A DNA stretch of 64,000 bases from contig JACKDN010000013.1 of assembly GCA_020633465.1 (NCBI GenBank), positions 150,060 to 214,059 on the forward strand. Reading direction: 5' to 3'. Of the stretch, positions 1 through 8,997 are shown one piece after another. The stretch is from Myxococcales bacterium. GTDB lineage: Bacteria; Myxococcota_A; Bradymonadia; UBA7976; UBA1532. Within the stretch, counting starts at the first letter, position 1; each line of letters starts with the position of its first letter. Position numbers and translations under genes: made by a program. A model generated the notes under the pieces. The model searched no databases, was not told the DNA's origin, and saw only the letters and a program-made list of their open reading frames with translations.

Positions 1-71
1 GCGGCCCACCCGCGGCCGTTCGTGCGTCCGGCCGCCCACGACGCGGCCCGCTCGTCGCGTGCCCGACCCGC

Positions 72-3000
72 TCAGGGCGCGACCGGCACGATGTGCAGCG
101 TCACCGGCGCGGCGTCCTCGGCGTCGTAGGCCGACACCACGATCACCACGCGCTCGCCGGCCGTCATCGTCAGGTCGAGCGCGGCCGTCCGCACGCCGGG
201 CTCGTCGTCGCCGCAGAACAGCTCGCGGCCGCGATCGCAGTCGTCGGGGTACACGGTCAGCACCGTGTCCTTCTCCGATCCCAGCGTCGACACGTGGAAG
301 ACGCCGTCGGCGGGCGCCGTCCAGCGCAGCGCGATGTCGGGCGCGTCCTCACCCGAGCCCAGCGGCGTGCAGTCGCCGGGATCGTAGGTGTCGGTCCGAC
401 CCTCGAGCGTGCCCTGGAAGATCGCGCTGCCCACCGCCTCGCCCAGATCGCCGTCCGCGCAGGTGTCGATCCGGCAAGCCTCGGCCAGCGCGCAGTCGCC
501 GTCGGCGCAGTCGATCAGACCGTCCCCGTCCTCGTCCTCGCCGTCCTCGCACGCCACCTCCACCGGCGCCGGGCACGCCTCGGTGCCCACGCAGCGCAGA
601 TCGTCGCAGTCCGCCGCGCCGTTGCCGTCCTCGTCGGTGCCGTCGTCGCAGGCCGGCTCGGGGCAGGCCAACGATCCCAGGCACTCGCTGTCGGCGCAGT
701 CCGTGTCGCCGTCGCCGTCGTTGTCGGCGCCGTCGCTGCAGCTCCACTCGATGCACTCGCGCAGTCGGCTGCAGTCGTCGTCGTCGCAGTCCACCGCGCC
801 GTCGCCGTCGCCGTCCTCGCCGTCCCGGCACCGCGTCTCGCGGCACGGCTCCCGCCCGCTGCATCCGGGATCGTCGCAGTCGACCAGCCCGTCGCCGTCC
901 TCGTCCTCGCCGTCCCCGCAGTCGTCCTCCTGGCAGGCCCGCCGGTCGACGCAGTCGGCGTCGGCGCAGTCGACGTCGCCGTCGCCGTCGTTGTCGATCT
1001 CGTCCTCGCAGTGCAGCTCGACGCAGGGCTCGCGCGCGGCGCAGTCGGCGTCGGCGCAGTCGACGTCGCCGTCGTCGTCGTCGTCGCCGCCGTCCGCGCA
1101 CATCAGCTCGACGGTCGGCTGCAGCAGCGGCGTCTCGCCCGCGATGGCGGTCTGCCAGAAGCGCAGCGCCATCTGCCGCAGCACCCCGTTGCGGTGGATC
1201 GTGAAGTGATCCGTCTCCGGATCGAGGTAGGTGGCCAGCGTCATCGGCTGCCCGTCCCGCCCGGTGGTGTTGCCGCGCACCGGCAGCGCCACGGTGGGCG
1301 GCGCGCCCACGCCCAGCGGATCGATGTCCCAGCCGGGCGGATCGAAGGTGGGCAGATCGGCCGAGATCGTCAGGTGATCCATGCCGCGCGGCGTCGTCGT
1401 GTCGTCGGTGAAGCCGTTGATGACGAACACGTCGTTGCCCGCCGGCCGGGCCGCCGTGCCGCGCCACAGGCGCGCGAAGTTGTGGGGATCCACCGCCTCG
1501 CCCCCCAGCTGCATCATGTGCAGCGCGGGCGAGAACAGATCCAGCGGCGTCGGCGAGCCGAGCAGGCTGCGCACCACGCGCTCGAAGTCGAGCAGATCCT
1601 TCCGCTCGAGGATCGTCAGCGTCAGGTACGCGCTCAGCCCGTTGAGCACGTAGGCCACGTACTCGGTCGACACCGCCGCGGTCAGCGCGCCGGCCAGCGA
1701 GCCCTGCGAGTGCCCGCCGTACACCAGGTGAGCGGTGTCGATGGGCGGCAGCCCCTCGAGCCCGGCGAGCTGCTCGCGGATCACCCGCACGAAGTACGCG
1801 TTCTCGGCGGCCTGCTGGCGGAAGTTGGTCCGCCCGGCGGGCGGGTTCAGGAAGTTGAAGGTCGCCAGCTCCGGGCCGCCCTGCGTGCCGGCGCGACCGC
1901 CGTGGAACTGCGGCATGAACGAGAACACCACGAAGCCCGCGTCCAGGGCCTCGGTCATCCAGCGGCCCCGCAGGTGATCCCAGCGATCCCAGCCCGTGCC
2001 GTCGATGAACACCACCGCCGGGCGCGGCCCCTCGGGCGGCGGATCCAGATCGCGCATCGCCACCGCGAAGGGCACCGGCTCCCAGCGTTGGATGGTCGGC
2101 AGGCCGTCCGCGTCCGGCACCAGGCCCCCGCCCATCTGGGTGTAGGGCGTGGCGCCGTCCTGGAAGATGGGCATCTCGACCAGGCCGCTGTAGGTCGTGA
2201 TGCGCAGGCGCCGTCGGCTCCAGGCGGGATCGCGGCGGATCTCGGTCGGCGCCCGCGTCTGCACCTTCGCGGGATCGGTGACCAGCGCGTGCATCGCCCG
2301 CAGCTCGGCCACGGGATCCTGCGGCGTGAACACCGTCGCCACCGCCACCTCGGCCGGATCCACGCCGGCCGTCTCGAGGCAGGCGCGCAGCGGCGCCAGC
2401 GTCTCGGCGAAGCGCGAGCCATCCCCCGCCCAGGCCGCCGTGAAGGCCGCCGACGGCACCGCTGGCCGCCCGAGATCGGCGCCGAAGCTGCGCAGCACCA
2501 CGAACCCGTAGGGCACGGTGGGCTCGAGCACGGTGCCCACGGTGTTCTTCACCTGCAGCGTGTTCGCGTCGACGAAGCGATCGCCGTCGGCGCGCACCGC
2601 CGCCTCGACGGGCACGCGCCGCCCGCAGCCCTCACCCAGCTCGATCAGCTGCAGCGGCGAGTCCGCCGCCATCGACTCGCGGGGCGTGGGCAGGGTGACC
2701 TCGGCGATGGGATCGTCGAAGGCCACGTAGATGATCGGCATCGTCGCGAAGCCGACGATGTGCTGCTCGATCTCGTCGCGGATGCGCACGAACGAGCCCG
2801 AGCTGCCCGCGAAGCCGGCGAGATCCGGCGTGCCCGCCGCGGTCAGCCGGGCGTCCGAGGGCCAGGGCGTCGCGTAGAAGCCCTCACCGCTGGGATCGAA
2901 GCGGGGGCGGCTGACCGGCGGCCCGGCGTCCGGCGCCGCGTCGGCCGGTCCGGCGTCCGCGGTGCGCGCGTCGGCCCCGACGACCGCGTCGCCAGCGGCG

Positions 3001-3167
3001 TCCGCGGGCGCCGCGTCCTGCGCGGCCGTCGCGTCGCCGGTGGGCCGGGCGTCGCCGAGCGCGGCGTCGTCCGTCGGCGTCGCGCCGTCGGCGGCGCCGC
3101 CGTCGTCGCAGGCGGACAGGGCGGCCAGGAGCAGAACGTACCGGGCGGGGGAGCAGAGGCGTCGCAT
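72..3167 (-). CDS. lipoprotein with alpha/beta-hydrolase-like core and Cys/Asp-rich repeats
   Basis: The ATG start gives a signal peptide with lipobox LSAC (Cys20), so the 1031-residue product is probably an exported lipoprotein. An Asp/Ala linker follows to about residue 85. The middle part contains VVFIDGTGWDRWDH and, near residue 485, GGHSQGSLAG, a serine-hydrolase nucleophile elbow (GxSxG). Residues about 690-880 hold a run of repeats of the form DGxDxDGDGxxDCxDxxC with evenly spaced cysteines, which look like calcium-binding, disulfide-braced stalk repeats. The last 120 residues resemble a PPC-type beta-sandwich. The substrate is unknown; esterase or lipase activity is inference from the elbow alone. 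It reads in the same direction as the lipoprotein genes that follow up to 14 kb, but sits 115 bases from the next one. Confidence 0.85.
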   Translation of the reverse strand: MRRLCSPARYVLLLAALSACDDGGAADGATPTDDAALGDARPTGDATAAQDAAPADAAGDAVVGADARTADAGPADAAPDAGPPVSRPRFDPSGEGFYATPWPSDARLTAAGTPDLAGFAGSSGSFVRIRDEIEQHIVGFATMPIIYVAFDDPIAEVTLPTPRESMAADSPLQLIELGEGCGRRVPVEAAVRADGDRFVDANTLQVKNTVGTVLEPTVPYGFVVLRSFGADLGRPAVPSAAFTAAWAGDGSRFAETLAPLRACLETAGVDPAEVAVATVFTPQDPVAELRAMHALVTDPAKVQTRAPTEIRRDPAWSRRRLRITTYSGLVEMPIFQDGATPYTQMGGGLVPDADGLPTIQRWEPVPFAVAMRDLDPPPEGPRPAVVFIDGTGWDRWDHLRGRWMTEALDAGFVVFSFMPQFHGGRAGTQGGPELATFNFLNPPAGRTNFRQQAAENAYFVRVIREQLAGLEGLPPIDTAHLVYGGHSQGSLAGALTAAVSTEYVAYVLNGLSAYLTLTILERKDLLDFERVVRSLLGSPTPLDLFSPALHMMQLGGEAVDPHNFARLWRGTAARPAGNDVFVINGFTDDTTTPRGMDHLTISADLPTFDPPGWDIDPLGVGAPPTVALPVRGNTTGRDGQPMTLATYLDPETDHFTIHRNGVLRQMALRFWQTAIAGETPLLQPTVELMCADGGDDDDDGDVDCADADCAAREPCVELHCEDEIDNDGDGDVDCADADCVDRRACQEDDCGDGEDEDGDGLVDCDDPGCSGREPCRETRCRDGEDGDGDGAVDCDDDDCSRLRECIEWSCSDGADNDGDGDTDCADSECLGSLACPEPACDDGTDEDGNGAADCDDLRCVGTEACPAPVEVACEDGEDEDGDGLIDCADGDCALAEACRIDTCADGDLGEAVGSAIFQGTLEGRTDTYDPGDCTPLGSGEDAPDIALRWTAPADGVFHVSTLGSEKDTVLTVYPDDCDRGRELFCGDDEPGVRTAALDLTMTAGERVVIVVSAYDAEDAAPVTLHIVPVAP

Positions 3168-3282
3168 GGCGGCTCCGATCGAAGGATCGTGGCATGCAAC
3201 GCTCTCGGGGTGGGCCGGGTCAAGCGAACGGCGTGAACGGCGCGCCGCGGGGGTGGGACGGGCGCGTCCACGGCGGCCGAGG

Positions 3283-4197
3283 TCAGCGCCGCATCTCGAT
3301 GGCGCCCCCGTGGAGCGTGCAGGTGCGCTGGCCGTCGCTGCCCGTGAAGTCGCCGCGGATGGCGCCGCGCAGCGTGTCGGCGTCGACGACGTGATCCAGC
3401 GTCAGCTCGAGGGTGGGCGCCGCGTGGCCGCGGGCGGCGCGCCGGCCCAGGTCGTCCAGCGTCGGAACGGCCCCCGCCAGGGTCAGCGCCTCACCCTTCA
3501 TCTGCGCGCTCAGCGGCGTGCCGTCGGACAGATCCACCACCAGCGCGCCGGCGTCCCGCGTCATCTCGGCGCTCACGGTGAAGTCGTGGGACGCCTCGCT
3601 GGCGGCGCCGTCGGCGTCCCGGCACACGACGTCGTAGCGCACCCGCAGGCGCCAGGCGCCGTCCAGGTCGAGCTCGGCGATGCGATGCAGGTTCGGCATG
3701 GGTCGGCACACCCCCGCGGGCGACGGCGCCGCCTCGGCCACCGGCGGCGTCCGCCAGCGCGGCCGCTCGGACGCGGCGCGCCCGGCGTCCAGCACCGCGC
3801 CGCCGGGGGCGCAGACCTGCTCGCATCCGACCAGGCAGCGGTCGATGTCGCCGCCAGCGTGAGCGCAGAGCGCGTTGCACGCCGCGCAGTCCGGCAGCAA
3901 ACCCCGGTCGGGCGGGGCCAGCGCCGCCGGAACGGTCTCGGCGGCGCAGCTCGGCCCGCAGCCGATGCCGTCGTCGACGGTCAGGTCGAACGTGGTGCTC
4001 GCCGGCGCGGCGATGCGATCGTCGCAGAAGAAGCCCGGCGCGCAGGGGTCGGCCGCGTCGCACGGCTGCAGCGCCTGCTCGGCGGTCGGCGGCTCGAGCG
4101 TCCGCACCGCGCCCTCGTCGTGGGTGCCCTCGGCGCAGGCCGTCAGCAGGTTCAGGGTGCTCAGGGCGCAGATCGTGGTCCAACGCGTCGCGTTCAT
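3283..4197 (-). CDS. cysteine-rich lipoprotein of unknown function
   Basis: I chose the ATG at 4197 over the longer reading frame because it opens directly into a signal peptide (MNATRWTTICALS) ending in lipobox LTAC. The 304-residue product has a cysteine-rich middle (PCAPGFFCDD, CAACNALCAHAG, CLVGCEQVCAPGG) and a cysteine-poor C-terminal half beginning near RIAELDLDGAWRLRVRYDVV, which looks like a beta-sandwich of about 120 residues ending in RTCTLHGGAIEMRR. I recognise no family. The role is unknown; export to the envelope is the only supported prediction. Confidence 0.75.
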   Translation of the reverse strand: MNATRWTTICALSTLNLLTACAEGTHDEGAVRTLEPPTAEQALQPCDAADPCAPGFFCDDRIAAPASTTFDLTVDDGIGCGPSCAAETVPAALAPPDRGLLPDCAACNALCAHAGGDIDRCLVGCEQVCAPGGAVLDAGRAASERPRWRTPPVAEAAPSPAGVCRPMPNLHRIAELDLDGAWRLRVRYDVVCRDADGAASEASHDFTVSAEMTRDAGALVVDLSDGTPLSAQMKGEALTLAGAVPTLDDLGRRAARGHAAPTLELTLDHVVDADTLRGAIRGDFTGSDGQRTCTLHGGAIEMRR

Positions 4198-4367
4198 GGG
4201 ATGACTCCAGTGTCTCGGTGGGCAGCGGCCCGTTTCGGTTTCGAGACAGGGGGATTGCAGCGGCCGTGCCACGCGTTGCGCCCTGCTCGCGCGTCACCGA
4301 GCGGCGCCCGGACGGTCGGTCCGACCGTCGCGACGGTGCCCAACCGTCCTGCGGGCCGTTGGACCGG

Positions 4368-5420
4368 TCAGTCGCGCGGCGCGCCGACGCCCACCCAGGC
4401 AAGCTGCAGCGCGCCGTGGCCGGCGATGGCGCCGAGCATGATCGGCACGCCGGGCGCCGGGGGCGGGATCAGGCGCACCGTCACCGGCGCGCCGTCCACC
4501 GTCAGCGCGTGCCGGCCCAGCCAGCTGATGGTGGTGCTGACCGGGTACAGCCCGGTGCGCGCGTGCCGCCGCGCCTCGCGCCGACCCACGGCCGTCATCA
4601 GCCACAGCGGCACCTCGCGCACCCCGTTGGCGGCGCGCGCGTGGGCGACCGCCGCGCCGCGCGCGATGGCCGCGTCCAGGGACGCCGCGATGCGCTCGGG
4701 GTCGTCGCTGTCCAGGTCGAGGTGCACGATGCCGGTCAGGTTGCCGCCCGTGCGCGCGTTCAGGTGCGGGCGCAGATCGACCGGCACGCTGACCCGCAGG
4801 GGATGCTGCGTGAAGGCGCGCGAGCGCGCGTACAGCAGCGCGCACAGGCGCGGCACGCAGCGGCCCCGTTCGTCGGGCAGCGTCTCGAGCACGACGCGGG
4901 GCTCGCCGTCGCACGGCCCGAAGGGTGGGGGACGGTCGGCGGGGGGCTCGGGCGAGGCCGCGCCGTCCCCGCCCAGATCGGCGTCGGTCAGCGGACCGGC
5001 GGGCAGCCCCTCGACGGCCTCGCCGTGGTAGGCGCGCACGGCGTCCTCGACGAAGGCCCAAAGGCCCCGGCCATCGGTGACCGCGTGCAGCGCGCGCACG
5101 CGCCAGCCCTGCGGGGTCAGCGTGATCGCCGCGACCGGGCCGCGGCCCGGATCGAGCGCGCCGTCGGCCTCGGCGACGGGCGGCGCCACGTCGGTGACCG
5201 CCCAGCGCGCCTTGCGCAGGTGCCCGCGCAGGCGCACCCGCAGGGCCGGGTGCGCGGCGAAGGCGGCGTCGAAGGCGGCCCGCCAGCGCGCGGGATCCAC
5301 CGGCCCGGGCCACTCGAGGTCGAGCGTGATCGCGAAGGGCGGCGCCATGCGGCCCGCCGCCAGCCACACCCGCTCGAGGCCGGAGACCGAGCGCCCCGCG
5401 TCGTCGGCGCGCCCGCTCAC
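4368..5420 (-). CDS. condensation-domain/CAT-fold acyltransferase-like protein
   Basis: The 350-residue product begins at a GTG that overlaps the stop of a 34-codon ORF by 4 bases. The segment LHAVTDGRGLWAFVEDAVRAYHGE contains HAVTDG, which matches the HxxxDG active-site motif shared by NRPS condensation domains, wax-ester synthases and chloramphenicol-acetyltransferase-fold enzymes; the surrounding sequence (ERVWLAAGRMAPPFAITLDLEWPGPVDPARW earlier, SVPVDLRPHLN later) also follows the order seen in that fold. It is shorter than a usual 430-450 residue condensation domain. No NRPS or lipid-synthesis genes lie next to it, so the acyl donor and acceptor are unknown. Confidence 0.65.
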   Translation of the reverse strand: MSGRADDAGRSVSGLERVWLAAGRMAPPFAITLDLEWPGPVDPARWRAAFDAAFAAHPALRVRLRGHLRKARWAVTDVAPPVAEADGALDPGRGPVAAITLTPQGWRVRALHAVTDGRGLWAFVEDAVRAYHGEAVEGLPAGPLTDADLGGDGAASPEPPADRPPPFGPCDGEPRVVLETLPDERGRCVPRLCALLYARSRAFTQHPLRVSVPVDLRPHLNARTGGNLTGIVHLDLDSDDPERIAASLDAAIARGAAVAHARAANGVREVPLWLMTAVGRREARRHARTGLYPVSTTISWLGRHALTVDGAPVTVRLIPPPAPGVPIMLGAIAGHGALQLAWVGVGAPRD

Positions 5421-5521
5421 GGGCGGGTGGCCTCGGCCGGCGTCTCCATGCCCCAGCCGCAGCCGGCGCCGTACGGCTTCGGGTCGTCGGGGCCGCAGGC
5501 CCGTCTCGGCGCGGTGTTCAC
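5417..5521 (-). CDS. 34-residue ORF coupled to the acyltransferase-like gene
   Basis: A GTG start at 5521 is preceded by GGGGAGAG at a normal ribosome-binding distance. The frame encodes 34 residues (begins MNTAPRRACGPDDPKP, then YGAGCGWGMETP) and its TGA overlaps the GTG of the following gene in the GTGA pattern used by many gene pairs in this window. Two cysteines, five glycines and four or more prolines, no signal peptide. It may be a real small protein, a leader peptide for translational coupling, or chance. I favour a translated leader or small peptide because both the binding site and the overlap are present. Confidence 0.45.
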   Translation of the reverse strand: MNTAPRRACGPDDPKPYGAGCGWGMETPAEATRP

Positions 5522-5705
5522 GCTCGTCTCTCCCCGCTTCAGCGTCGGCCGCGCGCTGGCCGACCGTTCGCAGCCCGCCTCGTGGTCACCACCCGCCCGG
5601 CGGTGCCCAGGAAGCGCGTCGTGAAGTTGACCATGGAGGCGTCGCTGTCGAACACCCGAAAGGGCTGGGCGTCGTCGACGCCGTGCTGGCCGTCGGGGCG
5701 CCTCG
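5522..5705. other. gap with possible small minus-strand ORF
   Basis: Between two minus-strand genes. The frame directly after the upstream gene's stop remains open down to 5539 and contains a short ATG ORF (5634 to 5539, 31 codons, starting MVNFTTRFLGTAGRVV) that ends 17 bases before the 34-codon ORF. It has no clear ribosome-binding site, so I do not call it a gene. No terminator with a T run is visible. Confidence 0.3.
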
Positions 5706-8700
5706 TCAGGGCGCCGCGCACAGCAGCTGGCCGAAGGTGACCTCGGTGTGACGCGACTCGTCCTCCTCGTCGCCGCGCACCAGCCGCACCCACGCGACCG
5801 CCTCGCCGTTGTTTCCGAGCGGCGCCACGCTGATCGGCGCCTGCAGCGCCCCGCCGGCGAGCACGCGCGTCGGGGCGGCGCGCGGCGCCGCGTCGCGCCC
5901 GAAGGTGCGCAGGTGCACCGCCCTCGAGTCGCTGCGGATCCAGACGATCCGGCTGATGCCGCCCGCCGCCGCGACCACCGGGGGCTCGGTGGCCATGCCG
6001 ACCAGCCCGGCGCCGTCGATGTCGTCCACCCTCGTCGTGCCGCCGTCGTCGGGATCGACGTACACCAGCGCCGGCCGCTGCGGGACGCCCTGCGCGAAGG
6101 CGACGACGAAGCGCTGGCCGTCCCAGGTGACCGAGGGCGCGGACGCGGGGCTCGCGATCAGCGACAGGCGCGTGGCGTTCACGACCACCTGCCCCGCCGC
6201 GTCGTACACGCCGAAGAACACGCCCGACCCGCCGGCCCCCGCGGTGCGCCAGGCGACGCCGTAGTGCATCGCGTGATCGCCGGTGCCCGCCGCCAGGGCC
6301 GTGCTGTCCACCCGCCCCATCGCGGTGTGCAGCGTGACCGCGGGCTCGGTGCTGGCCCCCGTCGGGCCCATCCGCCGCATGCGCACCAGGTCGTTCGGCT
6401 GCCCGTGCTCGGCGAAGGACACCACCGCGCGCTCGCCGCCGAAGGCCAGATCGAAGCCGCCGACGTCGCCCGAGGCGACCAGCTGTTCGGGCGCCGACAG
6501 GTTCGCGTTGGTGCTCGAGAAGAAGTTGATGCCGATCGCCATGCCGGTGCCGAAGGCCGCCGCGAGATCGGGCTCGGCGTCGCCGAAGATGCCCTCGAGG
6601 ATGCCGTCGAGCAGCCCGTCCGGCAGCTCCACCCCGACGATCGCCACGCGGTTCACCGCCTGGCCGGCGGGCACCCCCTCCAGCGCGCGCGATCCGCTCG
6701 CCGCCCCGCCGCCGTCCAGCAGCGCCACGGACGGCGCGCGCACGCCGCCTTCGGTGAAGACGACCGCCAGGCGCTGCCCCGAGGGCGTCCAGGCCGCGTC
6801 CACGCCCACGGCCGTGCCCATGCGGCTCAGCACGATGGGCCCGAACTCGCGCTCGACGGCCTCGTCGGCGAAGCCGTCGCAGTCCTGATCCAACCCGTCG
6901 CACACGTCGTCGGGCGCGGGATCGTGCGCCGCCGTGCACACGACGGTGTGCGTCTCCTCCGCGCAGATCGCGTTGCCCAGCGCGCACAGCCCGGGGCGCC
7001 CGGTGTCGCAGGCCACGATCTCGTCGCCGACCCCGTCCTCGTCGAGCGTCCCGTCGCAGTCGTCGTCGTCGCCGTTGCACAGATCCTCGGGCAGGGGCCG
7101 CGTCTGCCCGAGGCACGCGCCGCGCTGCCCGTTCGTGCACGTGCGCGTGCCGGCGCGGCAGATGCCGACGCCGGCGGTGCCGGCCGGGCCCTGATAGCAG
7201 GACTCGGGCGCGACGTCCTCGTCGGTCGGCCCGTCGCAGTCGTTGTCGATCCCGTCGCAGATCTCGGGCACCCCGTACACGATGCCCTGGCAGGCCGACC
7301 ACGCGTTCGAGCGGCAGGTCTGCTCGCCCGGCCGGCACACGTTGTTGCCCGCGCCGCAGGGCCGCCGCGCGCCCTCGTTGCAGACGCACCCGTCGTCGGC
7401 CGCGCCGTCGCAGTCCTCGTCGATCTGGTTGCCGCAGATCTCGGCCACCGGCCCCTGCCCGCCGGTGCAGGCGGCCGCCAGCATCCCCTGCGCACAGACG
7501 CGCATGCCCTGGCTGCAGGGCGCGGCGGTCGCGTTGGGATCGGGCCAGCAGGGCACGCTGGCGTCCTCGTCGGTGTCGCCGTCGCAGTCGTCGTCCAGCC
7601 CGTTGCAGGTCTCGGTGCCGGCGGCGCCGGCGGTCACGCTGCAGCCGGCCGCGCCGTCGGGCGCGCAGGCGCGCACGCCGGCGCGGCGGCACGCCCCCAC
7701 GCCCACGCTGCACGGCTCGCCCAGGTCCGGGAACGTCTCGTCCACGGCGCCGTCGCAGTCGTCGTCGCGGCCGTCGCACGCCTCGGCGGCGGCGGGCTCG
7801 ACGCGGCCGGTGCAGGCCTCGGCCAGCCGCCCGGCGATGCACCGGCGCACCCCCGGATCGCACAGCCCGGTCGCGTTGCCCTCGCACGCCGCGTCGGCGC
7901 CCTCGTCCACGCGGCCGTCGCAGTCGTCGTCGGCGCCGTTGCAGGTCTCGGCCAGCGCCACCTGGCGGTCCGTGCACTCGATCAGCGCCGGCCCGTTGCA
8001 CACCTGCGTCCCCGGCACGCACACGCCCTCGCCGGCCGCGCAGGGCTCGCCGTCGACGCAGGTGCAGTCCTCGTCCACCTCGCCATCGCAGTCGTCGTTG
8101 ACACCGTTGCAGCCGTCGACGTCGTCGGGCAGCCGAGCCCCGGCGCAGCTGATCTCGCCGTCGGCGCAGGCCTGCGTGCCCGCCCGGCAGGCGGTCATCG
8201 GCGCGGCCAGCCAGGCGTCGTCGCCGGGATAGCAGGGCTGCCCCACCACCGCCTCGTCCACCGCGCCGTCGCAGTCGTCGTCGACGCCGTCGCACGCGGC
8301 CGGCTCGTCCCGCGGCAGCACCTGATCGAGGCAGCGCCCGATGGTGCCGTCGCTGCACTCGGTGCGGCCCGGGCGGCACGCGCCCGTGTCGGCCGTCCCC
8401 GGGGGCCCCGTGTAGCAGGGCTGGCGGATGTCCTCGTCGGTGCGCCCGTCGCAGTCGTTGTCGCGCCCGTCGCAGTTCTCGTCGGCCGGGGCCACGACCG
8501 CGGCCGAGCAGACCACGGCGCCGCCCACCCCGCAGCCCAGCGCCCCCTGCGCCTCGCACGCGCCCTGCCCGATGCTGCACGGGGTGCCCACCTGCAGGCC
8601 CTCGTCGGTCTGCCCGTCGCAGTCGTCGTCGCGGCCGTCGCACAGCGTCTCTTCGTCGGCGCACACCGGCGGCGCGGCGTCCTCGACCGGGCCCACGTCG

Positions 8701-8939
8701 TCGACGCGCGCGTCGATGCGCGGCTCGCCGCCCCCGTCGGGCCCCCCGCCGGGGCGGTTGCCGCCCGCCCCCGGCACGTCGCCGTCGGGGGCCAGGCCGT
8801 TCGCCGCGACGCACAGCCCGGCGCGGCAGATCTGCCCGGCGGCGCAGTCGGAGGGCGCCGAGCACTCGTCCTCGAGCGTGGGCAGGCAGCCCGAGAGCAG
8901 CCCGACCAGCACGCCCGCCATCAAACCGGGATGTCGCAT
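5706..8939 (-). CDS. lipoprotein with MopE-like Cys/Asp repeats and C-terminal beta-propeller-like region
   Basis: A 1077-residue product with signal peptide and lipobox LSGC (Cys18), followed by a dickkopf/EGF-like knot (CSAPSDCAAGQICRAGLCV). From about residue 95 to 680 it carries roughly a dozen repeats built on CDGxDDDCDGxxDE, each followed by a short cysteine pair; these are typical of putative metal-binding (MopE-type) repeats of myxobacterial surface proteins. The remaining 390 residues lack cysteines and contain spaced motifs such as WTPSGQRLAVVFTE and WDGQRFVVAFAQ that recur in beta-propeller-like secreted proteins. Function is unknown. The repeat acids suggest calcium binding; that is family knowledge, not shown here. 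Confidence 0.85.
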   Translation of the reverse strand: MRHPGLMAGVLVGLLSGCLPTLEDECSAPSDCAAGQICRAGLCVAANGLAPDGDVPGAGGNRPGGGPDGGGEPRIDARVDDVGPVEDAAPPVCADEETLCDGRDDDCDGQTDEGLQVGTPCSIGQGACEAQGALGCGVGGAVVCSAAVVAPADENCDGRDNDCDGRTDEDIRQPCYTGPPGTADTGACRPGRTECSDGTIGRCLDQVLPRDEPAACDGVDDDCDGAVDEAVVGQPCYPGDDAWLAAPMTACRAGTQACADGEISCAGARLPDDVDGCNGVNDDCDGEVDEDCTCVDGEPCAAGEGVCVPGTQVCNGPALIECTDRQVALAETCNGADDDCDGRVDEGADAACEGNATGLCDPGVRRCIAGRLAEACTGRVEPAAAEACDGRDDDCDGAVDETFPDLGEPCSVGVGACRRAGVRACAPDGAAGCSVTAGAAGTETCNGLDDDCDGDTDEDASVPCWPDPNATAAPCSQGMRVCAQGMLAAACTGGQGPVAEICGNQIDEDCDGAADDGCVCNEGARRPCGAGNNVCRPGEQTCRSNAWSACQGIVYGVPEICDGIDNDCDGPTDEDVAPESCYQGPAGTAGVGICRAGTRTCTNGQRGACLGQTRPLPEDLCNGDDDDCDGTLDEDGVGDEIVACDTGRPGLCALGNAICAEETHTVVCTAAHDPAPDDVCDGLDQDCDGFADEAVEREFGPIVLSRMGTAVGVDAAWTPSGQRLAVVFTEGGVRAPSVALLDGGGAASGSRALEGVPAGQAVNRVAIVGVELPDGLLDGILEGIFGDAEPDLAAAFGTGMAIGINFFSSTNANLSAPEQLVASGDVGGFDLAFGGERAVVSFAEHGQPNDLVRMRRMGPTGASTEPAVTLHTAMGRVDSTALAAGTGDHAMHYGVAWRTAGAGGSGVFFGVYDAAGQVVVNATRLSLIASPASAPSVTWDGQRFVVAFAQGVPQRPALVYVDPDDGGTTRVDDIDGAGLVGMATEPPVVAAAGGISRIVWIRSDSRAVHLRTFGRDAAPRAAPTRVLAGGALQAPISVAPLGNNGEAVAWVRLVRGDEEDESRHTEVTFGQLLCAAP

Positions 8940-8997
8940 GACGCGGATGGTAGTTCAGGTGCCGCGACCGACGCGAGGCGGCGGCGCGCCCCGGGGG

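Noticed and set aside
93..3236. Long plus-strand open frame opposite the first lipoprotein
   Set aside because: Compositional shadow of a high-GC gene; the minus strand has the lipobox, hydrolase motif and cysteine repeats.
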